Below are positions 5,456 to 12,163 of a DNA stretch of 12,239 bases, piece after piece. The stretch is taken from positions 1-12,239 of the forward strand of contig JAYNHH010000044.1 in NCBI GenBank assembly GCA_038107835.1, given 5' to 3'. Made by a program: the position numbers and the translations under genes. Below the pieces are notes generated by a model. It did no database searches. It was not told the DNA's origin and saw only the letters and a list, made by a program, of their open reading frames with translations. Positions within the stretch are counted from its first letter, which is position 1. The number at the start of each line of letters is the position of its first letter. The stretch comes from MED-G116 sp038107835. Lineage in GTDB: Bacteria > Pseudomonadota > Alphaproteobacteria > Puniceispirillales > Puniceispirillaceae.

Positions 5456-5873
5456 TGCGACCGCCCCCCGATGACGAGCCTTTTCCGGCTGATTTGCCGA
5501 GAACCAGGTCGCGGATTTCGTTCAAGGAGGGCAGGTGCAGAACCTTGTCAGCAAAAAGGAAATTGGCATTTCCCCGGACAAAGGCATGCTTGTTGACCTT
5601 GACAATGGCCATTTTAACAACAGACAGATCGAGCCCGCTGTCACCGTAGTAGTCGGTGATGATGTGGCTCAACGTCTCGGCCTCGGCAACCTTGTGCTTT
5701 ACCGAATGATTCGCATTCTCGATGAAGGGGTGGTCACTGTTGACGCCATCCACCGTTTCACCAGCAAATGTCGGATATTCCAGAACAACGATCGGCGCTG
5801 ATTGCGACAGCGCTGACTGTGCTGAAAACAGGCCAATGCCTGCAGCCGTAAGGATATAAAGGGCTTGTTTCAT
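5427..5873 (-). CDS. Secreted LysM/FimV-like protein of the flagellar operon
   Basis: The 148-residue protein has a clear signal peptide (MKQALYILTAAGIGLFSAQS, cleavage probably after ALS at residue 23). Residues about 57-117 look like the LysM-type domain found at the N-terminus of FimV-like proteins. HSVKHKVAEAETLSHIITDY corresponds to 'V-x-x-G-x-T-L-x-x-I-A'. AIVKVNKHAF is followed by GNANFLFADKVLHLPS, matching 'A-I-x-x-x-N-x-x-A-F-x-x-x-N-x-N-x-L-x-x-G-x-x-L-x-L-P'. LysM domains bind peptidoglycan. The tail is Gly/Ser-rich (128-138) and ends FIGG. I chose ATG 5873 because it starts the signal peptide and overlaps the flgT stop by one base (TAATG); a longer frame from 6110 only adds sequence antisense to or out of frame with flgT. 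A role in anchoring ring parts to the cell wall is inference. Confidence 0.85.
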   Translation of the reverse strand: MKQALYILTAAGIGLFSAQSALSQSAPIVVLEYPTFAGETVDGVNSDHPFIENANHSVKHKVAEAETLSHIITDYYGDSGLDLSVVKMAIVKVNKHAFVRGNANFLFADKVLHLPSLNEIRDLVLGKSAGKGSSSGGGRSDQIYFIGG

Positions 5874-7051
5874 TAGTTCAGCTCCATAAATTCGATCGCC
5901 TGTCCGGCCAGACCCGCAGCTCCACGTTGGCTGTTCAACGGGGTCAAGGTTGCGGTCATCGGGCTGGCAGCACTCACCCGCAGAATTTGCCAGGGTGTGT
6001 CGGTACCACTGGCAACCGCCAGGGAATTCACCCCAACACCATGATGTGTGCCAAGGGGGATAGTCAATCTGCCATCCGCAAAATTGAGCGTCGATTTCAG
6101 CGGGCGGCATAGCAATTTTGTAGCAAAGTCAGAAATGTAACCAGAGAGCGGTGCGCGCATTTCAGACAGAATCGCATGCCGTTTTGGCCGGCTGATAACA
6201 TCGAGTGAACGGATAAGGCTGTTCTGCTCGATCTCGATGATTTTGGTCAGTTGATGTTCCAGCAACGGCTCATAACCCTCGCCGGCGAGCAGGCGCAGCG
6301 TGAGTTGCATCGTCATCCGGTAGTTCGAAACACCAAACCCCCGTGATACCTCGCCGAAAAGATTGATCTGCGGAAGGATGGCATAATCGCCACTGCCAAC
6401 GCGAACCCGGCCCGAGGTCAGGGCGGTATAGTCAAAAGCGTCATTGCTGCGTGCGAGTGCCGCCGGGTCCAGCCTTGTGCCTGTGGCGGCCTGCACATTC
6501 AGCGATGGCTGCTCATCAAGCAGCATGACAACGTCGCGCATCGCCATATCGGCAAATTGGCGTGTCCATGCCGGCGCTGTTGCGGCGACCCTGATGGTGG
6601 GCGCATAAACCGTGACATTGCTGTGGCCACGGGCCTGGCATTGCGCGTCGGGCAAATCGCCAACCGCAGCCTCGATGGTCACTGCATAATGCTCTTCCTC
6701 GACCACCTCATTGACAATCCGGTAATCGAGAATGCGGCTGGCTGGCCGCACAACGAAATGATCATCAATTGCTGTGTCGGTGGTGATGATGGAAAACCCG
6801 TTGATTTCTGCACCGCCCTGAAGCGCCGCCGTGTACAGTGCGTCTTCCAGCGCCATCATCCGGGCTTCCTGTTCGGCGTCCTGATGCATGATTACGGCCC
6901 GCCCGGTCGTCTGCACGAATTCAAACCCACTGGCCGACGCCTGTAACCCGCCAAGCAGAACAAACATCATTGCCAGAACAGCGCCCAGCGCCCGCGAGGC
7001 CAGAATGGCCCGGGCGCTGATTTTCCGGTGAGTGAGGGCGAGCTTTGCCAT
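5873..7051 (-). CDS. flgT: Flagellar assembly protein FlgT (H-ring type)
   Basis: The 392-residue protein resembles Vibrio FlgT. It has a signal peptide (hydrophobic about 22-38, ending ASA at 38-40). The N-terminal domain (about 43-131) carries GRAVIMHQDAEQEARMMALE and DALYTAALQGGAEINGF, fitting FlgT's 'G-x-A-x-I-x-x-x-x-x-x-x-A-R-x-x-A-I-x-D-A'. The middle domain (about 145-315) has a central beta/helix pattern. The C-terminal domain (about 320-392) contains LTIPLGTHHGVGVNSLAV, the 'G-x-x-x-G-(V/I)-x-x-G' turn of FlgT-type tails. Cysteines 138 and 315 might pair. In Vibrio FlgT forms the H ring around the LP ring and is needed for stator recruitment and outer-membrane assembly. ATG 7051 follows flgP by 11 bases with a GGAAAG site. 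Family identity is by pattern; the middle domain is the least certain part. Confidence 0.82.
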   Translation of the reverse strand: MAKLALTHRKISARAILASRALGAVLAMMFVLLGGLQASASGFEFVQTTGRAVIMHQDAEQEARMMALEDALYTAALQGGAEINGFSIITTDTAIDDHFVVRPASRILDYRIVNEVVEEEHYAVTIEAAVGDLPDAQCQARGHSNVTVYAPTIRVAATAPAWTRQFADMAMRDVVMLLDEQPSLNVQAATGTRLDPAALARSNDAFDYTALTSGRVRVGSGDYAILPQINLFGEVSRGFGVSNYRMTMQLTLRLLAGEGYEPLLEHQLTKIIEIEQNSLIRSLDVISRPKRHAILSEMRAPLSGYISDFATKLLCRPLKSTLNFADGRLTIPLGTHHGVGVNSLAVASGTDTPWQILRVSAASPMTATLTPLNSQRGAAGLAGQAIEFMELN

Positions 7052-7062
7052 TATCTTTCCGT

Positions 7063-7626
7063 CTAGCCAACCTGTGTGCGGGCTGTGTTCATCAGATGGC
7101 TGATCATTTCACGATCAATTTCCAGCACAATTTCATAAGTGTCGGATCCTGTCGGGTTGATGCGGACAGTACGCGCACCGCGGATGGTGCCGGAGACAAC
7201 ACCGCGGAACGTGTCATTCTGCACCATCAGGTCAATGACGGTTGTCGAACTGTCTACCTTCAGGCCATGAATTTGCTCAGCAAGATCGCGCATCGCTGCC
7301 ATTCGGGCAGAGCGGATCGCCATCAGCCGCTTCTGCGAATCTGATTTGCCGGGCTGCGATGACACAACGGCATAACCTACAGCGGTCAATGTCGGCACTT
7401 CTTCTGCGGTGGCATCAAACACTTCCTTGATCGAGGCAAGTGATTGGGCCTGTGCACTGTCCATCGCCGGCGCGTGTGATGTGGCTGTTGCCATACCGAA
7501 ATGGCCAGGTGTGTGGCAGCCAGCAAGTGCAAGCATGGCACAGGCGGCGAAAGTAAGCGTTGCCGGGCTTTTCCGGGCGGCTGAGATGCGCTTTGCATCT
7601 CCGGTGATCGCAGAGGTGAATGACAT
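7063..7626 (-). CDS. flgP: Flagellar assembly lipoprotein FlgP (LPP20 family)
   Basis: The 187-residue product has a lipoprotein signal with lipobox L34-A35-G36-C37. An LPP20-type domain follows at about 80-176: LTAVGYAVVSSQPG, then RLMAIRSARMAAMRDLAEQI ('A-x-x-A-A-x-x-x-A-x-x-x-L-A-x-x-I'), and a conserved VSGTIRGARTV strand. FlgP is the outer-membrane lipoprotein that forms the basal disk in Campylobacter and belongs to the H-ring/outer ring system in Vibrio, alongside FlgO and FlgT. I chose ATG 7626 over the in-frame ATG at 7674. It has an AAGGA site at good spacing and is closer to the signal peptide, although an unusually long polar stretch still precedes the hydrophobic core. It is the first gene of the seven-gene minus-strand operon, immediately upstream of flgT. 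Confidence 0.83.
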   Translation of the reverse strand: MSFTSAITGDAKRISAARKSPATLTFAACAMLALAGCHTPGHFGMATATSHAPAMDSAQAQSLASIKEVFDATAEEVPTLTAVGYAVVSSQPGKSDSQKRLMAIRSARMAAMRDLAEQIHGLKVDSSTTVIDLMVQNDTFRGVVSGTIRGARTVRINPTGSDTYEIVLEIDREMISHLMNTARTQVG

Positions 7627-7677
7627 GGCGTGTCCTTTTTCTAGTACATCACGGGTCGGTTTAACTTCTGCCAAACC

Positions 7678-7696
7678 AATGCATTAATCATGCCAA
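7678..7696 (-). promoter_or_regulatory. Predicted sigma-54 promoter for the flgP-flgT operon
   Basis: On the minus strand the sequence TTGGCATGATTAATGCA has GG at 7694-7693 and GC at 7682-7681, ten bases apart. TTGGCATG is close to the consensus -24 half; the -12 half is ATGC rather than TTGC. The predicted start is near 7670, about 44 bases before flgP. It lies only about 60 bases from the oppositely directed flhA promoter, so one activator site could serve both. Confidence 0.7.
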
Positions 7697-7756
7697 GCCC
7701 CGGTCATCCGGAAAAATCTCAAGGAAAAGACAGGTTAACTCCCCAGAAATCGGCGA

Positions 7757-7773
7757 TTGGCACGCATCTTGCC
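7757..7773 (+). promoter_or_regulatory. Predicted sigma-54 promoter for flhA-flhF-flhG-fliA
   Basis: TTGGCACGCATCTTGCC matches the sigma-54 consensus TTGGCACG-N4-TTGC at every fixed position, with GG at 7759-7760 and GC at 7771-7772. The predicted start is near 7784, leaving a leader of about 180 bases before the flhA ATG at 7964. This is the best promoter match in the window. Confidence 0.85.
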
Positions 7774-7913
7774 TTACCTATTCATGCGCACCGCGCCCGC
7801 AAGGTCTCACCGCGCAGATATATAAGTGTAGCAAGTTTTGTGCAAAGTCGATGAATTCGGAATTAAACATGATATTTCAGATGGTTAAAAAATTTCAGTC
7901 CCCCAAAAACCTG

Positions 7914-7928
7914 GCAGGAGTCGCCTGC
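7914..7928 (+). promoter_or_regulatory. Short hairpin in the flhA leader
   Basis: GCAGG and CCTGC enclose a five-base loop (AGTCG), about 35 bases before the flhA start. It could form a small mRNA stem-loop affecting translation. It lacks a following run of T, so it is not a terminator. The stem is only five base pairs, so the call is tentative. Confidence 0.3.
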
Positions 7929-7963
7929 TGGAATTTTGACGCCGTCAGTTCAGGAGACCTGTC

Positions 7964-10066
7964 ATGGAAATGACACTCGCCCGTCTGGGATTGAACAATC
8001 CGAAAGCCATCCTTACCAGTTCGGTAATGCCGCTTGGCATTCTGGCGCTGGTCGCGATGATGGTGCTGCCGCTTCCGGTGTTCCTGCTTGATACGTTTTT
8101 CATCTCGAACATTCTGGTCTCGCTGCTGATCTTGATGGTTGCCATGCACACTGACAGGCCGCTTGATTTCTCCAGCTTTCCCAGCCTGCTGCTGATCGCT
8201 ACAATTTTGCGGCTCGGCCTGAATGTGGCCTCGACACGAATTGTCCTGAGCGAGGGCCATACCGGCCCCGATGCCGCTGGCCAGGTGATTGAGGCATTCG
8301 GTGAATTTGTCATCTCCGGCAATTATGCTGTCGGTATTTTTGTCTTCATCATCCTGATCATTATCAATCTGATCGTGATTACCAAGGGTGCCGGCCGAGT
8401 CTCCGAGGTATCGGCCCGCTTTACATTGGATGCCATGCCCGGAAAGCAGATGGCCATTGATGCCGATCTGAATGCTGGCGTTCTGACCAATGAAGAAGCC
8501 AAGGTCAGGCGCGAGGAAATTTCACAGGAAGCAGATTTCTATGGCGCGATGGATGGTGCCTCGAAATTCGTCAAGGGCGACGCCATTGCCTCGATCCTGA
8601 TCCTGATTATCAACATTGTCGGCGGCCTGATCATTGGCCTGACCCAGCATGACCTTCCTGTCGGCATTGCCGCCGAAACCTATGTGCTGCTGTCGGTTGG
8701 TGATGGTCTTGTTGCCCAGATCCCGTCGCTGCTGCTGGCGATCTCGACCGCCATCATCGTGACCCGTGTTTCTGCCACGCATGACATGGCGGAAAATATC
8801 GGCAAGCAGGTCAGCCTGTCCCGTGCCTGGATCCCCGTTGCCGGCGTTCTGACACTGATCGGGTTTGTTCCGGGAATGCCGAATTTGCTGTTTCTGGTTG
8901 CCGCCGCAATTGCCGCAGGGATCGGCTACTGGTCGCACACGCGCGAAAAACTTGCCGAGAGTGGCGAGGGCGAGATGCAAACAGCCGAGTTGGAGGAAGA
9001 GAAAGCCCCCGACATGATCGAACTGGATGACATTGCCGACAACTCGCCAATCTCAATCCAGCTTGGTTATGGCCTTGTTGAAATGGTCGAGGAGGAAACC
9101 GGTGGACCGCTGACGAACCGTATCACCGGCATTCGCCGACAGGTGTCAAAGGCGCTTGGCTTTGTCGTGCCACCGGTTCGAATTCGCGATGACATGACCC
9201 TTGATGCCAACACCTATCGCATCCGTGTCGGCCAGACGATCGTTGGCGAGGACAGGGTCTATCCTGACCGCAAACTCGCCATTCCGGGCGATAGCACGAC
9301 CATCAAAATTGAGGGCATTGAGGTCAAGGATCCCTCCTTCGGCATGGATGCCATATGGATTGGCGCCCATCAGCAGGCCGAGGCTGAGGCCAAGGGCTAT
9401 GTGGTGGTGCTGCCAGAGTCGGTCATGGCCACGCATCTCTCGCAGATGCTGCATAAATATGCCAGTCAGCTGATCGGTCAGGATGATGTTCAGGGACTGC
9501 TCGACAATCTGGCGCAGGCCGCACCAAATCTGGTCGAGTCAGTGGTGCCAAAGCTGGTGCCGCTGCACACGCTGACCGGCATTCTGCGCCTGCTGCTTGA
9601 GGAGCGCGTTCCAATCAGCGATCTGCGCCGCATTCTCGAGACCCTGCCTGGCCTGGCGTCTCGAAATCTTGGCATGGCCGAAACCGCCGAGGCACTGCGC
9701 CCAGCGCTTGCCGGCCTGCTGATCCAGCAGGTGGCCCCGCTCAATCAGGCGCTGCCGGTGATGACTCTGGAGTCTGATCTGGAACATATGCTGATCTCCA
9801 TGGCACGCCAGAGCGGCGAGGAAGGCCTTGTCATCGACAATTCGCTGGCCGAACAGCTGCTGCGCAAAATCGTGCAGACAAATGAGGAGCTGAGCGCCGA
9901 TGGCAAACAGTCGGTCATGGTCGTATCGCCTGCAATCCGGCGCGTGTTCTCGCATTTCATCAGACAGCATGTCGACGATCAGATCGTGCTGGCATTCACC
10001 GAATTACCAGAAACCAGAAAGATTGAAGTTGTTGCGACAATCAGCAATGCGGAACAGCCAGCCTGA
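7964..10066 (+). CDS. flhA: Flagellar biosynthesis protein FlhA (export gate)
   Basis: The 700-residue product is a full-length FlhA, a FHIPEP-family protein. The N-terminal half has about eight membrane helices (for example near 21-41, 46-62, 121-140, 206-226 and 303-321). Between helices lies the FHIPEP loop, with DAMPGKQMAIDADLNAG around 156-172. KGDAIASI at 204-211 contains the aspartate (D206) at the place of Salmonella D208, which is linked to proton-driven export. The cytoplasmic part (about 345-700) forms the nonameric ring that docks chaperone-substrate complexes. It includes RIRDDMTLDANTYRIRVGQ and, towards the end, SPAIRRVFSHFIRQH. FlhA acts in the inner membrane at the base of the flagellar type III secretion apparatus. 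ATG 7964 has an AGGAG site. It heads the flhA-flhF-flhG-fliA unit behind a strong sigma-54 promoter match. No abnormality seen. Confidence 0.98.
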   Translation: MEMTLARLGLNNPKAILTSSVMPLGILALVAMMVLPLPVFLLDTFFISNILVSLLILMVAMHTDRPLDFSSFPSLLLIATILRLGLNVASTRIVLSEGHTGPDAAGQVIEAFGEFVISGNYAVGIFVFIILIIINLIVITKGAGRVSEVSARFTLDAMPGKQMAIDADLNAGVLTNEEAKVRREEISQEADFYGAMDGASKFVKGDAIASILILIINIVGGLIIGLTQHDLPVGIAAETYVLLSVGDGLVAQIPSLLLAISTAIIVTRVSATHDMAENIGKQVSLSRAWIPVAGVLTLIGFVPGMPNLLFLVAAAIAAGIGYWSHTREKLAESGEGEMQTAELEEEKAPDMIELDDIADNSPISIQLGYGLVEMVEEETGGPLTNRITGIRRQVSKALGFVVPPVRIRDDMTLDANTYRIRVGQTIVGEDRVYPDRKLAIPGDSTTIKIEGIEVKDPSFGMDAIWIGAHQQAEAEAKGYVVVLPESVMATHLSQMLHKYASQLIGQDDVQGLLDNLAQAAPNLVESVVPKLVPLHTLTGILRLLLEERVPISDLRRILETLPGLASRNLGMAETAEALRPALAGLLIQQVAPLNQALPVMTLESDLEHMLISMARQSGEEGLVIDNSLAEQLLRKIVQTNEELSADGKQSVMVVSPAIRRVFSHFIRQHVDDQIVLAFTELPETRKIEVVATISNAEQPA

Positions 10067-10115
10067 ACCGCGTCGCCGATTGCCTGACAAACCTGTATAG
10101 GGAAGGACAGATAGA

Positions 10116-11333
10116 ATGACCACCATCAGAGTTTCAGCGTTGGACACAGCGCAAGCCATGGACGAGATCGCGGCAAAGCTGGGTGCTGACGCCATGATCA
10201 TCGACACATTCAAACGCGATGGGAAGATCGAGATGATCGCGACTGACAATGCCGAGGAGCATTTCAGATCAGAGTCGCAAATGGCATCGGGTCATGGTTC
10301 GGCCAAGGTGCTGCCCTATGAGGCACGGGAAAAGGACATTCATCTGAGCGCCGCTGAGGCAATGGCCGAGATGCAGCGTGCGGACGAGGAACATTTGCCG
10401 CGTTTCAACGAGATTTTCGATCAGAAAATGGTCAACACCGCACCAGTTTCCGAGGCCGAGACGGCACCAGCTGCCAGGTCCACCTACCCCGGCACTTCAG
10501 CCGACAATGAGGCGCTCAGGCGTGAGCTCGGCGACATCAAGGCGATGTTGAGCGGCATGATGATCACGCAGCCAAGTGGCTTGAAGGAACAGTTTGGCCA
10601 CACGGCGGCTGTGCAATTGCGGCAATCCGGTTTCAGCGAGAAAATCATCACCGAATTGCAGACGCATTTCGGCGATGGGGACAATGAAACGGCGAAGGAC
10701 GCATTCATCAATGCGATTGCCCAGAAACTGGTCCGGACCGATACCACCGACCTGCTTGAGCGGCGACTGATCTGTGTAGTTGGCAGCTCCGGATCGGGCA
10801 AAACCACACTCGCCAGCAAGATTGCCGCCTATTGCAAGGAACATGCGATCATCGACCGGATCATGCTTGGTGCCGCCACCGGCAAGGGAGTTAACGCCAG
10901 TGACGAGATCAAGGATTTCGCCCGGCTGATGAATATGAAATCGGTCAATTTCAGCGTTGATGAGCTGGCCGTGCGCATGCGTGAGACCAGCAACCGGATG
11001 ATTGTCGACATTTCAGCAGCGCCGGAACAGGCGGTGGACGCCATCACCGCCTGCTGCCGCGATCTTGGCGCGGGCAAGGTTGCCGTTGTCCAGGCCTTGC
11101 CCGGGGGCAGCAGCGCAACCATGATTTCCCATCAATGTGCGCATTATTTTGGCCTCGACCCGATGATTGCGCTGACCAAGCTGGATGAATGCGAAGCCAT
11201 GCCAGCCGAGTTGTCAGCATTGGCAATGGACGGGTCAGGCATCGGCCTGTTGACAGGCACCAAATCGATTGTTGGTGGAATTGCAATTGCGACAAGTCAA
11301 ATCTTGACGCAGTATCTTAGAGAAAACGCATAA
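10116..11333 (+). CDS. flhF: FlhF-type SRP-like GTPase with degenerate motifs
   Basis: The 405-residue protein starts with the FlhF N-terminal signature (residues 1-44: AMDEIAAKLGADAMIIDTFK and so on). A variable acidic linker follows (about 45-130), then a helical N domain and the GTPase domain from about 217. FlhF directs flagella to the cell pole. The P-loop GSSGSGKTT (223-231) and the G4 motif TKLDE (354-358) are intact, and the G5/closing region (GIGLLTGTKS) resembles FlhF. In place of the DTYRxxAxEQL motif the protein reads LGAATGKGVNASDEI (251-265). In place of DTAGR it reads VDISAAP (297-303). It may therefore bind GTP but dimerise or hydrolyse it poorly; this is inference. ATG 10116 has a GGAAGGA site, 49 bases after flhA. 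Identity is secure from position and both ends of the protein. Confidence 0.93.
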   Translation: MTTIRVSALDTAQAMDEIAAKLGADAMIIDTFKRDGKIEMIATDNAEEHFRSESQMASGHGSAKVLPYEAREKDIHLSAAEAMAEMQRADEEHLPRFNEIFDQKMVNTAPVSEAETAPAARSTYPGTSADNEALRRELGDIKAMLSGMMITQPSGLKEQFGHTAAVQLRQSGFSEKIITELQTHFGDGDNETAKDAFINAIAQKLVRTDTTDLLERRLICVVGSSGSGKTTLASKIAAYCKEHAIIDRIMLGAATGKGVNASDEIKDFARLMNMKSVNFSVDELAVRMRETSNRMIVDISAAPEQAVDAITACCRDLGAGKVAVVQALPGGSSATMISHQCAHYFGLDPMIALTKLDECEAMPAELSALAMDGSGIGLLTGTKSIVGGIAIATSQILTQYLRENA

Positions 11334-11356
11334 AGCAGAATGTGTGAGACACGGTG

Positions 11357-12163
11357 ATGACAACTTCGATTGTTGTAGCAAGTGGCAAGGGCGGCGTTGG
11401 CAAGACCAGCATCGCGGTCAATCTGGGGCTGACGCTCTCGCGCGTTGGACGGCGCGTGGCGCTGCTTGACGCTGATTTCGGCATGGCCAATGCCCATATC
11501 CTGCTTGGCGTGAACCCTGAGCACTACATTATTGACGCAATAAACGGCAAGGTCAGCGTCGCCGAGGCAATGTGTGAGGCGCCGCTGGGGCTGAAATTCA
11601 TCTCTGGTGGCAGCGGCCTTCTCGAAATGCTCAATCTCGATGAAAAGACCCGCTACCAGTCAATCCGGATGATGGATGAGATCAGCTCGCAGACGGATGT
11701 GCTGGTGGCAGACGCGCCGGCTGGTGCTTCCGACAGCTCGATTGCCTTTGTGACCGCGGCTGACCGGGTGGTGGTTGTGCTGGTTGGCGAGCCGACGAGC
11801 TTTCTTGATGCCTATGCGCTGATCAAGGCGGCCCATATCGAGGGCAATGTTCGCAATTTCTGCGTTGTCGTCAATATGGCGCGCAATGACACCGAGGCCA
11901 AAAGCCATTTCAACAAATTCAATGATATCGTGTCACGGTTCCTTGATGTGCATCTGAGCTATGTGGGCAATGTCCCCTATTCCGAGCGCATGCGGCAATC
12001 CGTGGTCAAACGCAAGCCTATCGGGCTTGGTGATCAGGAATGGGCAGAGAACCGCAAATTCAAGTCAATTTCAAAGGCAATCATGGATTCGCCGGCGAAC
12101 GACCAGGCGGGAATCCGGTTCTTTTCCAACAGCACCGTTCTGGCAGAACCGGAGCCTGCCTAG
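11357..12163 (+). CDS. flhG: MinD-like ATPase FlhG (FleN), flagellar number regulator
   Basis: The 268-residue protein is a MinD/ParA-type ATPase. The deviant Walker A motif GKGGVGKTS is at 10-18. Switch I region is DADFGMANAHILLG (38-51), matching the FlhG/FleN 'D-A-D-x-G-x-A-N-x-x-x-L-L-G'. Walker B/switch II is VADAPAG (117-123). VVNMARND (171-178) marks the base-recognition region. FlhG limits flagellar number, acts with FlhF, and in some bacteria restrains the FleQ-type sigma-54 activator. The C-terminal stretch after about 232 is basic and could contact the membrane. The protein starts right at the first strand, so it has no N-terminal DQAxxLR-type FlhF-activating segment. The start may be ATG 11357 or the adjacent in-frame GTG at 11354, a difference of one residue. 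It follows flhF by about 20 bases. Confidence 0.95.
   Translation: MTTSIVVASGKGGVGKTSIAVNLGLTLSRVGRRVALLDADFGMANAHILLGVNPEHYIIDAINGKVSVAEAMCEAPLGLKFISGGSGLLEMLNLDEKTRYQSIRMMDEISSQTDVLVADAPAGASDSSIAFVTAADRVVVVLVGEPTSFLDAYALIKAAHIEGNVRNFCVVVNMARNDTEAKSHFNKFNDIVSRFLDVHLSYVGNVPYSERMRQSVVKRKPIGLGDQEWAENRKFKSISKAIMDSPANDQAGIRFFSNSTVLAEPEPA

Larger units (their letters stand above)
7627..7963. promoter_or_regulatory. Divergent control region between flgP and flhA (337 bases, no gene)
   Basis: This stretch holds the two divergent sigma-54 promoter matches (7678-7696 minus, 7757-7773 plus). The roughly 60 bases between them are a likely place for an activator (FleQ/FlbD-type) to bind, but I see no long palindrome there; CCGG-TCAT-CCGG at about 7700-7711 is the only short dyad. 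Downstream, the flhA leader is AT-richer around 7830-7900. I see no convincing coding frame, tRNA or riboswitch in it. Confidence 0.6.

Noticed and set aside
4884..5474. 196-codon open frame on the plus strand
   Set aside because: Antisense to flgA, which has a clear family match; no ribosome binding site or recognisable protein.
5874..6110. N-terminal extension of the LysM-like protein back to 6110
   Set aside because: The extra 79 residues are an out-of-frame reading of the flgT 3' end with atypical Cys/Trp-rich composition. The signal peptide starts at ATG 5873.
7627..7674. Longer FlgP from ATG 7674
   Set aside because: Would put the lipobox at residue 53 and the start upstream of the good AAGGA-ATG combination at 7626; the predicted transcription start near 7670 would also leave almost no leader.
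7784..7825. Thirteen-codon leader peptide frame at the predicted flhA transcript start
   Set aside because: Its ATG coincides with the predicted first transcribed bases, it has no ribosome binding site and no pattern typical of attenuation.
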